A DNA stretch of 64,000 bases. It comes from Clostridia bacterium (GTDB lineage Bacteria > Bacillota > Clostridia > Christensenellales > Borkfalkiaceae). Positions 36,550 to 44,564 of the stretch are shown piece after piece. Numbering within the stretch: the stretch's first letter is position 1; each line of letters starts with the position of its first letter. The translations under genes were made by a program, and so were the position numbers. Below the pieces are notes generated by a model. The model was not told the DNA's origin. It saw only the letters and a list, made by a program, of their open reading frames with translations, and ran no database searches. Where the stretch lies: NCBI GenBank assembly GCA_017616695.1, contig JAFZXN010000032.1, positions 1 to 64,000 of the forward strand, given 5' to 3'.

Positions 36550-37392
36550 TTAAAATCGATCTGTTAATTCGGGGTTTGAAAAGCTCTTCTTTAAAGCATA
36601 CGGATAGACAAACGGACTGACGATCAATCCAAGCGTTAAAGCAAGAGCAATTGCGGCAAGACCAATCGTGAAACCTATTACCCAAAACAGTAACTTGATC
36701 GCGATCAACCAGGCTATCCCGCCTAAATCGAATGAAAAGAGAACACCGGGGAATTTAACTACGCCCCAAGATGCGACCTCCATGACCATTTCACCGACAA
36801 AGTTGTTTCGCAAGAATAAACACGATACGAACGGAAAAGCCAACACGGATATTACGGCGGTAGCTATCGTTATTCCGATATCCAATCCCATTGACAACGT
36901 AACTATTAGGCTTACGGCGAGCAAGACACCCGAAATAATCCCGCTCCAAACAAAAGACCTTTTTCTTTGTTCTATGCCATATGCAGTTGCCGCTTTCAAT
37001 GCTTTTGCTTTATTATCAGAGTCACACGTTTTACATATGATCTTCTGTGTTGATCCGCCGCGATAGCTATGCGTTATCCTAACTATATTATTTCCGTCAT
37101 AAATCAGTTTGTTGCATTGCTCGCAAACAGCAAGAACGGGCTTTGTATCTTTAACGACGTATTCTTTTTCAACGATTTTTTCCGGCGCAAGTTTTGCAGA
37201 CGGACCGTTTATCAATTCATCGGTGGTTATTTCAAATATCTTAACCATTTCGTTTATCGTCCCGATAGACGGCTCAACGTCACCGTTTTCCCAACGTGAA
37301 ACTGCTTGAGCGGTAACGTGCAACAGATCCGCGAGATCCTTTTGTGTATATCCCTTTTCCATGCGATAATGCTTTATATTATTGCCGATCAT
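36550..37392 (-). CDS. Membrane-anchored XRE-family regulator with CxxC pairs
   Basis: A 280-residue protein. Residues 1-60 form an XRE/HTH_3 DNA-binding domain (MEKGYTQKDLADLLHVTAQ, then AVSRWENGDVEPS). A short linker leads to a zinc-ribbon-like segment with two CxxC pairs (VCEQCNK and ICKTCDS, about residues 84-123). The C-terminal half has several hydrophobic helices (from about 138 to 265), so the regulator is membrane-bound. The ATG at 37392 is chosen because GGGAGGA lies eight bases upstream; a longer reading would run to within a few bases of the lipoprotein stop. It follows the lipoprotein gene by 31 bases, and the shared promoter carries an operator-like repeat array at 39100-39150. 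It may sense the lipoprotein or the envelope and regulate its own operon; that is inference. Confidence 0.82.
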   Translation of the reverse strand: MIGNNIKHYRMEKGYTQKDLADLLHVTAQAVSRWENGDVEPSIGTINEMVKIFEITTDELINGPSAKLAPEKIVEKEYVVKDTKPVLAVCEQCNKLIYDGNNIVRITHSYRGGSTQKIICKTCDSDNKAKALKAATAYGIEQRKRSFVWSGIISGVLLAVSLIVTLSMGLDIGITIATAVISVLAFPFVSCLFLRNNFVGEMVMEVASWGVVKFPGVLFSFDLGGIAWLIAIKLLFWVIGFTIGLAAIALALTLGLIVSPFVYPYALKKSFSNPELTDRF

Positions 37393-37423
37393 TTTATTAT
37401 TCCTCCCGATTTTTCCAAAACTT

Positions 37424-38992
37424 TTAAGCACCGATATAAGCCTTGATCTTTACGCTGTCGACCAATTCTTTGTTCGACTTAAAAATATCTATCAGCGTTG
37501 CATAGTCAGACATGATTTTATCAAGGTAAACATTACTTAAAGTTACTGACGAATTTATACCGTTATCGGCAAGCATATCATTATGATAATCGGAATAATT
37601 TGTATCTTTATCATTATCTTGCTGTATAAACATCATGGGGATTTCCGTTTTGTACTCAACGATATTTCCTTCATTGTTACGACCGTAAAAATATTGCAGC
37701 CTTAATTCTATATCATATTTTCTGCTCGTCTTTATTCCGACTTTCTTATTGTAAGTAGGAGCAAAAAGAGTCGAGCTACCGTTAAGATATACGTCGACAG
37801 TGCTTCTGGAACTATTATTAGCTTCCGATTTTTCGGCTATTTTAATATTCGATATACCACTGATATCCGAAAGATTGAACCAAAGCGTATTATAAGTTCC
37901 GCTAACTCCCAATATACTCAAGGTTTCCTGAACTTCGTAGCCGAGAAGTTTGCCGTAGTTTACGTCATACAACTCATTTATATAACCCGTAAAGCCTATC
38001 ATACCGCTCGCTTTATTTCCAACGACCGAAACATATTTATCATTTATGTAAAAATCCGCGCAAGACTTAACCGCATCTTTGTCTTTTACGGTTATATATT
38101 CATAAATGTGTCCGTTAACGTTGCCGTTACTTTCTTTAATAATTTGACAATATGCCGACCTATTGGCTGAATTAACACCATATTCTATGCCGAATTCATA
38201 CATATTATCGGAAATCGAATACCTCATAGCATTGGTTTCCGTTAAAGAAACAAGAACGGATTTTACGTTGGTATTCACGTTAAAAGTCATATCAACTACA
38301 GGCTTGACTTTTCCGAACAGTGACAATTCAAGTTCGGTTTTGAAAGAAACAACGTAATGTAATATGTTATTACCGTAGTTCAATTCAGCCTTAAAGCTAT
38401 CGGTTTCCTCTTCATGTCCGCTGAATTCTTCATTCGTGTTATTTAGGAAACTATCCATGATCGTAACGGAAGTTGCAAAAACAGATTCTCCTATTCCCAA
38501 ATAATTATAAAACTGCTGACTTTGAATTATATTATCGATCACCATATTCCACTGTTCGCCAAAGCCGCCGTATTTAATACTTCCGACGTTTACAAACGTA
38601 TTAAAATCATACTGAACGCTTTCCGCATTAACAATATTCGGCGAGTAATCAGGCTGCATTGTCAATGGAATATAATCAAAAGGACTTTGGTCCGTACTGT
38701 TTACAACAGCCGTAAAGTATTCTTTTATAAGCGCGATCGAAGAAGGCTTTTCCGTTGAATTACCTTCGCCATTGTAAGACGAAGAGCTTTCTTCTGAAGT
38801 AGCCGAAGTATTATCGGTGACGGATACCAAACCATAACCGTGACTATCGGTAGCAGTTGAGTCGACCACTGATTGTTCCGTTTGAGATTGATATTCGGTA
38901 TCGGCAGGGGTTTCTTCACATGCGACTAATAATATTGTCGTGACAGCCGCCATTATGACGGCTAAAAGTTTAGTACAAGATTTGATTTTCAT
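37424..38992 (-). CDS. Predicted lipoprotein of unknown function, partner of XRE regulator
   Basis: A 522-residue secreted lipoprotein with a clear lipobox (LLVAC, Cys25). A serine/threonine/glutamate-rich linker (about residues 27-85) is followed by a beta-rich globular region of about 430 residues. I do not recognise the family. Visible features are few cysteines after the lipobox, many asparagines and aromatic residues, and no repeats. It is the first gene of an operon with the membrane XRE regulator, and the promoter at 39073-39101 carries repeated operator words. The region reads as more A+T-rich than the flanking housekeeping genes, which would fit recent acquisition. It is possibly a ligand-binding or ring-forming surface component. 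Confidence 0.75.
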   Translation of the reverse strand: MKIKSCTKLLAVIMAAVTTILLVACEETPADTEYQSQTEQSVVDSTATDSHGYGLVSVTDNTSATSEESSSSYNGEGNSTEKPSSIALIKEYFTAVVNSTDQSPFDYIPLTMQPDYSPNIVNAESVQYDFNTFVNVGSIKYGGFGEQWNMVIDNIIQSQQFYNYLGIGESVFATSVTIMDSFLNNTNEEFSGHEEETDSFKAELNYGNNILHYVVSFKTELELSLFGKVKPVVDMTFNVNTNVKSVLVSLTETNAMRYSISDNMYEFGIEYGVNSANRSAYCQIIKESNGNVNGHIYEYITVKDKDAVKSCADFYINDKYVSVVGNKASGMIGFTGYINELYDVNYGKLLGYEVQETLSILGVSGTYNTLWFNLSDISGISNIKIAEKSEANNSSRSTVDVYLNGSSTLFAPTYNKKVGIKTSRKYDIELRLQYFYGRNNEGNIVEYKTEIPMMFIQQDNDKDTNYSDYHNDMLADNGINSSVTLSNVYLDKIMSDYATLIDIFKSNKELVDSVKIKAYIGA

Positions 38993-39072
38993 TTGTTTAC
39001 TAATGATTCCTCGTTAAAAAATAAAATTATCGCAAAGGAGCAAAACAATGCCTCTTGCTTTTCGACGTATTT

Positions 39073-39101
39073 ATTATAAATCGCGTCATCTCTTTTTGCA
39101 A
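39073..39101 (-). promoter_or_regulatory. Promoter of the lipoprotein/XRE operon
   Basis: On the minus strand TTGCAA (39096-39101), 17 bases, TATAAT (39073-39078). The -35 box abuts the first operator repeat. Confidence 0.72.
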
Positions 39102-39150
39102 CGATTTGTTTATTAACAATTTGTTGAATTGCTAAACGATTTGTTGAATA
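39100..39150 (-). promoter_or_regulatory. Operator-like array of three AACRATTTGTT repeats
   Basis: AACGATTTGTT (39100-39110), AACAATTTGTTGAATT (39115-39130) and AACGATTTGTTGAATA (39135-39150) lie in tandem just upstream of, and touching, the -35 box. A fourth, inverted copy (AATCAACAAATTGTAT) starts at 39200. They are candidate sites for the XRE regulator encoded in the operon. Confidence 0.6.
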
Positions 39151-39377
39151 ATGCATTGTCAATTACATTTTTAAGCATTTTACAAAACATCTTTTAAGAA
39201 ATCAACAAATTGTATATATTCTCAAATGTTCAAACGAGCAATGTAATTTTCGTAAAAAAAATCGCAGTGATGCGATAAAGAAGACTTATCTGTATTTTTA
39301 TGTATACAGCCCATTAACAAGTGATAAGGCTTTTTCTTTTAATAACAGCATAAAAAGCAAAAACTTTGCACCCCGCC

Positions 39378-39611
39378 TCATAAGATCGCTTTTATAGTGT
39401 AAGTGCCGGCTTGCGCCTCGAAATACTTATGACCGTTCTCTTCACGAAGGAATACAATCCCGCCTGATCGCAAAACCGTAAATTTATATCCTTTAAGCTT
39501 CGGGGCGGCAAAGGTCGCCAAAACCTTATGGGGGCTATCCGTAAAAGATATCTCAAACCCCGCCGCACCCGTCAAACTCTTCAAATATAAAATTCGTTTA
39601 TAGTTTACCAT
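39378..39611 (-). CDS. Small hypothetical protein (77 aa)
   Basis: A 77-codon reading frame. The translation has alternating hydrophobic residues and glycines typical of a small beta-sheet protein (for example YKFTVLRSGGIVFLRE, then AGTYTIKAIL), which argues that it is real. No family is recognised. The ATG at 39611 lacks a convincing ribosome site, and no clear promoter is seen. It stands alone between the operator region of the lipoprotein operon and the TIGR04076 gene. It could instead be the remnant of a longer gene. Confidence 0.4.
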   Translation of the reverse strand: MVNYKRILYLKSLTGAAGFEISFTDSPHKVLATFAAPKLKGYKFTVLRSGGIVFLREENGHKYFEAQAGTYTIKAIL

Positions 39612-39892
39612 AATTCATATTTTTTAGCAACATTTTAGGAGCGACTTTAATTCACACATCGTGAAAAAAACGTGGCAAAAAATCAAGAAAACACCACGCG
39701 TTGAATTAAGAGCGTCTAAGCTTAAAATAAACTGCCAAGTGACAATTATTAAGTGTAATTTCATTCACTTTTGCGACGTCTTGCCGATAGTTATAAGGAA
39801 ATTAAAGCCAAAAAAAACAATACGGTATTAGCTTATACGCAAACCTATCGCCTTCGTTAAAGTTTTTTTGTCGGAAATATCGTCGATACCGC
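39612..39892. other. A+T-rich gap with imperfect inverted repeats
   Basis: No gene is seen. TTAATTCA near 39650 and TGAATTAA near 39704, with ACGTGG/CCACGCGT inside, form a large imperfect hairpin. AAGTGA/TCACTT near 39735-39770 forms another. Either could be the edge of a decayed element. Confidence 0.45.
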
Positions 39893-39921
39893 TTGAAATA
39901 TCGACGAGTTTATATTATAAT
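39893..39921 (+). promoter_or_regulatory. Promoter of the TIGR04076 gene
   Basis: TTGAAA (39893-39898), 17 bases, TATAAT (39916-39921). The predicted transcript start near 39928 supports the start codon at 39967. Confidence 0.75.
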
Positions 39922-39966
39922 TGTAAAAAAGAACCATACGTCGACTTGAAAATACGGGAGAAGAAA

Positions 39967-40233
39967 ATGGGAAGAAAAGTAAAACTTACGATCACGGAAA
40001 GCAACTGTCGGTCGGGATTTCATAAAAAAGGCGATGAATTTATAATAGATGAAGACAAAACGATTTGTCCGCCGATGTGTGTCGAATTATGGCATTATGC
40101 ATATCCTTACGTTTGGGCGTTGATCAATGGCGCCGAATCGGATTCTTCGACCGGCATAAAGACAAGATCGAATGCCGTGATCTGCCCCGACGAAGGAAGA
40201 GTCCGTTTACTTATCGAAGTCATAGACGAATAA
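39967..40233 (+). CDS. TIGR04076 family protein
   Basis: An 88-residue protein matching the small TIGR04076 family: a KVKLTITESNC start, HKKGDEF, a CPPMC segment, then YPYVWALINGAE and CPDEGRVRLLIEVI. The function of the family is unknown; the paired cysteines suggest metal or redox chemistry. The frame is open for 33 codons upstream, but the ATG at 39967 has GGGAG six bases upstream, matches the family start, and lies downstream of the promoter, whereas the longer form would begin before the predicted transcript start. It is monocistronic, with a terminator-like hairpin at 40254-40292. Confidence 0.82.
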   Translation: MGRKVKLTITESNCRSGFHKKGDEFIIDEDKTICPPMCVELWHYAYPYVWALINGAESDSSTGIKTRSNAVICPDEGRVRLLIEVIDE

Positions 40234-40253
40234 TACCCAAACCCTAAATCACG

Positions 40254-40292
40254 AAAAAGAGCCGAACTTTTCATCAAGTCCGACTCTTTTTT
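40254..40292 (+). terminator. Terminator after the TIGR04076 gene
   Basis: An imperfect 14-bp stem (aaagagccgaactt with aagtccgactcttt, two mismatches) followed by a T-run, 20 bases after the stop codon. Confidence 0.65.
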
Positions 40293-40503
40293 AAGCGTTT
40301 ATCCTTTTTTTACGCGCAGCCTTCCGAGCTTCTCGTCACTACGAAATAAAATTTCATCGATCGATGTTGTATAGTAAAAGTCGAGCATTTGCCCGACTTT
40401 CGCTATGGTTATGCAATTATCGCGGTATCTTTATGCCGAAATAATCGTTAGAAAATAATAATACGAACCCCGACTCATCATCAGTGTTCGTATTACTCTC
40501 ATC

Positions 40504-40524
40504 TGGCGGAGAGTGAGGGATTCG
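40504..40524 (-). repeat. 21-bp duplicate of the tRNA-Ser 3' end
   Basis: TGGCGGAGAGTGAGGGATTCG is identical to 40773-40793, which holds the CCA end, acceptor strand and part of the T-arm of the tRNA-Ser gene. The match stops inside the T-loop. This is the form expected of an attachment-site duplication or a decayed second tRNA copy. Confidence 0.85.
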
Positions 40525-40738
40525 CTCCGCTCGGCTTTAGTTTATAATTTTATAAAAGCTTTGCAAAATCAATTTTTCGATTTTGATTACAACTTCGTTA
40601 TAGTTTTCGTTACCTCGCTATCACGCCCCTCGGGCAAACGCAACACTGTTGCGTTTGATCGCCGACCATAGTGGAATATATAGGCTTTTAGGTCGGCGAC
40701 TACCCCTCAGTTCGAATCCCTTTTTGACTTTTGTCATG

Positions 40739-40770
40739 AAAAAGGCGCACCGCATAGGGTGCGCCTTTTT
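40739..40770. terminator. Bidirectional terminator after tRNA-Ser
   Basis: GGCGCACC (40744-40751) pairs with GGTGCGCC (40758-40765), flanked by five A and five T. It lies directly after the 3' end of the minus-strand tRNA. Confidence 0.85.
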
Positions 40771-40772
40771 CG

Positions 40773-40865
40773 TGGCGGAGAGTGAGGGATTCGAACCCTC
40801 GGTCCCGAATTATCGGAACACCGCATTTCGAGTGCGGGCCGTTATAACCACTTCGATAACTCTCC
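40773..40865 (-). tRNA. tRNA-Ser (anticodon CGA)
   Basis: A 93-base gene. Read on the minus strand, the acceptor strand GGAGAGT pairs with ACTCTCC, the discriminator is G, and CCA is encoded. The anticodon loop CTCGAAA gives CGA, which reads UCG (Ser). A long variable arm (around gttccga/tcggga) and the T-arm GGGTTCGAATCCC confirm a type II tRNA. It is followed by a strong terminator. Confidence 0.95.
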
Positions 40866-41040
40866 GTTTATTTTGCAGCCCGATTTTTTTTGCAGGCTGC
40901 GTTTTTTATCGTTTCGACAGACGTTTTTGCCACGGCAACAGACCTACCGCAAACGTATCCGCCCGTCAAGCGAAATTAATTATATAACACAATTTGAAAC
41001 TTGGCAAGGATTTAATGCTCGTTTTTCAAAAAACGGCGGC

Positions 41041-41499
41041 TTATTTTTTTCTTCTGTAAACGTACTTATAAGCCGAAAGGAATTTATCTTTATCGATATA
41101 ATCCTGCTCGCCGGTATATTCGAAGCCGAACCCTTCAATAAGATCCATCACTGCATTATCGAGCGACGTTATCCAGATAAACACGAGCGTTATAGCGGAA
41201 AACTGTTTAACGGTAAACTCGAGTATCTTGGTAAGGTCGGCCTCGCCGAGCGCGGAAAAATCTATCGAAAAATTCCTTATCTCCGCGATAGGCTTATCGA
41301 TAGTGACCAGCGCGTTGCAAACGCCTTTCTCAGTAAACAAATAGGTGATGCCTTCGCCGCTTACGCCGCGAAAACCTTCGCCTATCACGCTATCGGAAGG
41401 TATTTCTTCGCCGACCGCCTCGTAATACTCCGCCTTGGTCTTTTTGAAGATCCTCAACGCTTCGCCCAGATTTTTTTCGTTTAACTCAACAATATTCAT
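41041..41499 (-). CDS. GNAT-like acetyltransferase (tentative)
   Basis: A 152-residue protein. The opening MNIVELNEKNLGEALRI, a central strand-rich section (GITYLFTEKGVCNALVTI) and a late helix containing IEGFGFEYTGEQ follow the order of a GCN5-related N-acetyltransferase, in which a GFGF-like segment near the end is common. However, the acetyl-CoA loop (R/QxxGxG/A) is not clear, so catalytic activity is uncertain. The gene is single, on the minus strand, with an AAGG ribosome site. It lies between tRNA-Ser and the M16 peptidase gene, with a 190-bp gap to the latter. Confidence 0.55.
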   Translation of the reverse strand: MNIVELNEKNLGEALRIFKKTKAEYYEAVGEEIPSDSVIGEGFRGVSGEGITYLFTEKGVCNALVTIDKPIAEIRNFSIDFSALGEADLTKILEFTVKQFSAITLVFIWITSLDNAVMDLIEGFGFEYTGEQDYIDKDKFLSAYKYVYRRKK

Positions 41500-41685
41500 A
41501 AAAAACCTTGATAATCATATCAGCGCAACTTTAAATGCCGCTGTTTTTTGTGAAAGTATTTCAATTATAACCGTAATTTCCCGAAATGTCAAGCAATTTT
41601 CAACATTTGCGCTTTTTGAAAACTTTAGCGATAGAACGATGAAAAATCAGACGTTTTTTGCGGATTTTTGCTTGACGACTGAAGT

Positions 41686-42927
41686 TCAGGTAACGATCTT
41701 AGGCTTTTTGGCGACCGTCGAAACGGAAAACTTATCGATATCGAAAACGTTTTTAACGTAATCGTTAAGTTTATCCGCCGAAAGCGCGTTTATCTTATTC
41801 AATTTTTCGCCAAAGTCGTAAACGTCGTTGAAAAACAGCATTCTTCTTCCGAAAAGCGTCATCTGCGCGGTCGTGCTTTCTTCGGCGAAAACGAGCGACG
41901 ACTTTAATTGCTCGCGCACGAGATTGAACTCGTCTTCCCCCACGCCCGATTTTTTGAATAGTTCTATTTCCTTCATAACGGCGGAATACGCCTCGTTAAG
42001 CTTATCGCCGTTCAGCCCCGCGTAAACGCAAACGAGCCCGCTGTCAAAATATGAAAGGTGATATGCGTAAACGGTATAGCAAAGCCCCATTTCTTCGCGT
42101 ATTTTTCTAAACAGTCGCGAACTCATGCCGCCGCCCAAAATATTCGCCATGACCTCGAAATAATTATACGGCTCGTCCTTTTGTCCCACTCCTTTGAACC
42201 CGAGCGCAAGGTGCGCCTGCTCGATGTCTTTTACCCTTTCCGTCCTGTCGAAAACGGGCGTAAGGTTTTTTACAAGGCGCAGCGCGGACTTTGACGGCTT
42301 TAAAACGGAAAAATACTTTTCGGTAAGCTCTCTGGCTTTTTCGGGCGAAATATCGCCCACGAACGACAAAACGATATTATCGGTCGTGTAATACTTGGCT
42401 TTATACGCAAAAATATCCTCTCGCGTAAACCTTTTGACGTTTTCTTTAGGGCCTAAAATGGTCCTTCCGAAACCGTCGCCCGTGCCGTAGTATGCCGAAA
42501 TAAGCTCGGTCGTAACCACGTCGTCGGGCGTGTCCTCGTACATATTTATCTCTTCGATGACTACGCCGCGCTCTTTGTCGAGTTCTAAAGGCGGGTAGAC
42601 AGAATCGATGAACAGGTCTGCAAGGATATCGAAAGCTTTCTCAACGTGCTCGGAAATGGTCTTCGTATAATAGTAAGTAAACTCTTTCGCCGTGGCGGCG
42701 TTTAAGATTATGCCGAGCGAATCGGAATCCCACGATATTTTATAAGTGTCGCGCTTATTCGTGCCCTTGAAATTGGTGTGTTCGATAAAGTGAGAGATTC
42801 CGTTTTCGTCGTTCGTTTCGTCGCTCGAACCGGCCTTTACGAAAACGCCTATCGAACAAGACTTCACGCCGTCTATCTGCCTTACTACGGCGCGTATTCC
42901 GTTATTTAAAGTAAAAGTATCAATCAT
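41686..42927 (-). CDS. M16 family zinc peptidase (MlpA/YmxG-like)
   Basis: A 413-residue pitrilysin-type protease. The inverted zinc motif HFIEH (His46, Glu49, His50) is intact, and the distal glutamate lies in VIEEINMYEDTPDD. The length suits one M16A+M16C pair, the form of processing-peptidase-like bacterial proteins. The ATG at 42927 overlaps the end of the YlxY-like deacetylase gene by eight bases; a TTG two codons upstream is the alternative. In Bacillus subtilis mlpA (ymxG) follows ylxY in the same order, so this is a conserved pair. It probably degrades or processes peptides in the cytoplasm; the true substrate is unknown. Confidence 0.9.
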   Translation of the reverse strand: MIDTFTLNNGIRAVVRQIDGVKSCSIGVFVKAGSSDETNDENGISHFIEHTNFKGTNKRDTYKISWDSDSLGIILNAATAKEFTYYYTKTISEHVEKAFDILADLFIDSVYPPLELDKERGVVIEEINMYEDTPDDVVTTELISAYYGTGDGFGRTILGPKENVKRFTREDIFAYKAKYYTTDNIVLSFVGDISPEKARELTEKYFSVLKPSKSALRLVKNLTPVFDRTERVKDIEQAHLALGFKGVGQKDEPYNYFEVMANILGGGMSSRLFRKIREEMGLCYTVYAYHLSYFDSGLVCVYAGLNGDKLNEAYSAVMKEIELFKKSGVGEDEFNLVREQLKSSLVFAEESTTAQMTLFGRRMLFFNDVYDFGEKLNKINALSADKLNDYVKNVFDIDKFSVSTVAKKPKIVT

Positions 42928-43639
42928 TTGCAATACATTGGCTCACGGTAACGCAAGCTATCCCCTTTTCCTTATAAAAAGCAAGTATTTCGTCAAGCGC
43001 AGTTAAAGTATGCTGTTTCGGGTGCATAAGTACGAGCGCCCCGCTCGTTACGTTTTTGGTCGCGCGGGAAACTATCACGTCGACGTCCCCGTCGCGCCAG
43101 TCGATGGTGTCAACCGTCCACATTATGGTCTTGTATCCGAGCGACGCCGCGCACTTTAACGTTACGTCGCCGTACGCGCCCGACGGCGGAGCAAAAAGCT
43201 CCATCTCGTAACCGGTAAGAGCTTTTACGACTTCGTGACAACACGATATCTCTTCACGGTTTCTTTCTTCGGAAAGTTTCTTGTGATCGAGATGAAAGTA
43301 ACCGTGATTTGCAAGCTCGTTGCCGCCGGCGATTATCCGTTTAAGCGTTTCGGTATTGTCGTCCGCCCAGCAACCGCCGACAAAAAACGTGGCTATAACG
43401 CCGTTATCAGCCAATTTATCGACTATCGCGTTGACGATGTCGGTATTTTCGTAGACGTTGAACATCAGCGCGACCTGCGCCTTTTCCGTGTTTCCGCTAT
43501 ATATCGGCGCATACGTTTTACCGCCCGAGATATAGACCGTTCTTTCGGGCAAAAGGCAAACCGCGCCCACCGCAACAACGAGAAGAGCCATCATTATCGT
43601 CGAAACGATACGCACACCTTTTAATGTTAATTTCTTCAA
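42920..43639 (-). CDS. YlxY/PdaB-like polysaccharide deacetylase with altered catalytic Asp
   Basis: A 239-residue protein with one N-terminal hydrophobic helix (about residues 10-29) and a NodB-homology domain. The family motif TFDDG is replaced by MFNVYEN, so the catalytic and metal-binding aspartates are missing. The later histidine motif is kept as NHGYFHLDH, and the third motif region is FAPPSGAYGD. Substitution of the first motif by asparagine also occurs in YlxY-type proteins, which are of doubtful deacetylase activity. It is translationally coupled to the M16 peptidase gene. The start is uncertain: the frame opens with TTG, and a GTG seven codons later is possible. It is probably cell-wall associated. 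Confidence 0.8.
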   Translation of the reverse strand: MKKLTLKGVRIVSTIMMALLVVAVGAVCLLPERTVYISGGKTYAPIYSGNTEKAQVALMFNVYENTDIVNAIVDKLADNGVIATFFVGGCWADDNTETLKRIIAGGNELANHGYFHLDHKKLSEERNREEISCCHEVVKALTGYEMELFAPPSGAYGDVTLKCAASLGYKTIMWTVDTIDWRDGDVDVIVSRATKNVTSGALVLMHPKQHTLTALDEILAFYKEKGIACVTVSQCIAND

Positions 43640-43802
43640 AAACCGCGTTTCCTATACAAAATAATATTATTTTGAAAAGAAAATATGACGCTTTTAAAAA
43701 AATTACGGCATTTCTCGCCGCGAAAATAAGCGCAAAACAACGCATAAATAGCGCTAAAAAACGTCGGATGATCGACCTATAGCGGCACTTGTGCGAAAAA
43801 TA

Positions 43803-44480
43803 TCATAATTCGTCGAGTATTTCCGCGACCAACGAAAAGTATTCGGAATTTTTTTCGTTTACGAACTTACGGAATCCTTCCGCGCCGTCCGCTCCGTCCG
43901 AAACTATCTTTATAATAAGCTGCGGGATACCGGCGTTATTTGCCGTTATCAACACGCCCGCCGCCTCCATTTCGCATACGCCCGCGCCGAACTCGTCCTT
44001 TAAGGCTGTTTTCGTCTTTTCGTCGGCTATGAATTTATCGCCCGACGCGCATATAACTTCTTCTATATCCGGGTGAAGTTTTTTGATCTTTGCTCTTAAT
44101 CCCTCGTCGGTGGGTATGACCGTGCTTTCAAAACGGTCGTATTTGCCTCTCACGCTGCCGCTTAAAGGAGAAATATCGAATTCGTAATGCGCCACGCCCT
44201 TTACGATAAGCGTTTTACCTATGCAAAAGTCGGCAAGCGCACCGGCAAGCCCATAATTGAATATAAGCTCCGCGCCGCACTCCGATATAAGATATTGCGT
44301 GCAAGCAGAAGACATTATTTCGCCTTCCGTGCACGTCGCAAAAAATATTTCTTTTCCGTTGCGGTCGAACTCTTTTATATTCATCGCACCGTAATCGTAT
44401 TGTCTTTTTACTGCCCCGAAAGTATTGACGAGGGCCTCGGTCTCCATTGCCATAGCAACGACCACACCTATTCTTTTCAT
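43803..44480 (-). CDS. Phosphorylase-superfamily nucleosidase (MTA/SAH nucleosidase-like)
   Basis: A 225-residue protein. The opening IGVVVAMAMETEAL is typical of 5'-methylthioadenosine/S-adenosylhomocysteine nucleosidase, and NYGLAGALAD and VCEMEAAGVLITAN (the ribose-binding Met-Glu) are conserved. A late DGADG segment lies where the family has its catalytic aspartate. The expected reaction is cleavage of MTA or SAH to adenine, as part of SAM recycling. GGAG lies eight bases before the ATG. The gene is single and is flanked by inverted copies of the recurrent intergenic motif (43767-43785 and 44502-44521), and it is transcribed divergently from the peptidase C26 gene. Confidence 0.82.
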   Translation of the reverse strand: MKRIGVVVAMAMETEALVNTFGAVKRQYDYGAMNIKEFDRNGKEIFFATCTEGEIMSSACTQYLISECGAELIFNYGLAGALADFCIGKTLIVKGVAHYEFDISPLSGSVRGKYDRFESTVIPTDEGLRAKIKKLHPDIEEVICASGDKFIADEKTKTALKDEFGAGVCEMEAAGVLITANNAGIPQLIIKIVSDGADGAEGFRKFVNEKNSEYFSLVAEILDEL

Positions 44481-44564
44481 TTTGTATCTCCGACAATTAG
44501 TCTGTCTATAAGTCGATTATCAACGGTTTTCACCATAACGGCCTGCTTTGACATATTATAGATC

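Larger units (their letters stand above)
38993..39377. other. Regulatory gap upstream of lipoprotein operon
   Basis: This A+T-rich gap holds the lipoprotein promoter and operator array (39073-39150), a further reversed copy of the operator word at 39200-39214, and no supported gene. The part between about 39240 and 39377 shows nothing convincing. Confidence 0.6.
40234..40772. other. Gene-free, hairpin-dense gap beside tRNA-Ser
   Basis: There is no gene in this gap. It holds the TIGR04076 terminator, a hairpin at 40459-40495 (taatacgaac/gttcgtatta), a 21-bp copy of the tRNA-Ser 3' end (40504-40524), a palindrome near 40637-40657 (aaacgcaac/gttgcgttt), cgccgacc/ggtcggcg near 40661-40698, an isolated T-arm-like gttcgaatccc near 40710, and the tRNA terminator. 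Confidence 0.6.

Noticed and set aside
40708..40720. T-arm-like gttcgaatccc on the plus strand
   Set aside because: No acceptor stem, anticodon arm or D-arm can be built around it, so it is not a tRNA gene; at most a remnant.
40875..40909. Hairpin gcagcc/ggctgc with T-run on the plus strand upstream of tRNA-Ser
   Set aside because: It looks like a terminator for plus-strand transcription, but no plus-strand gene ends here. Kept out of the feature list as unsupported.
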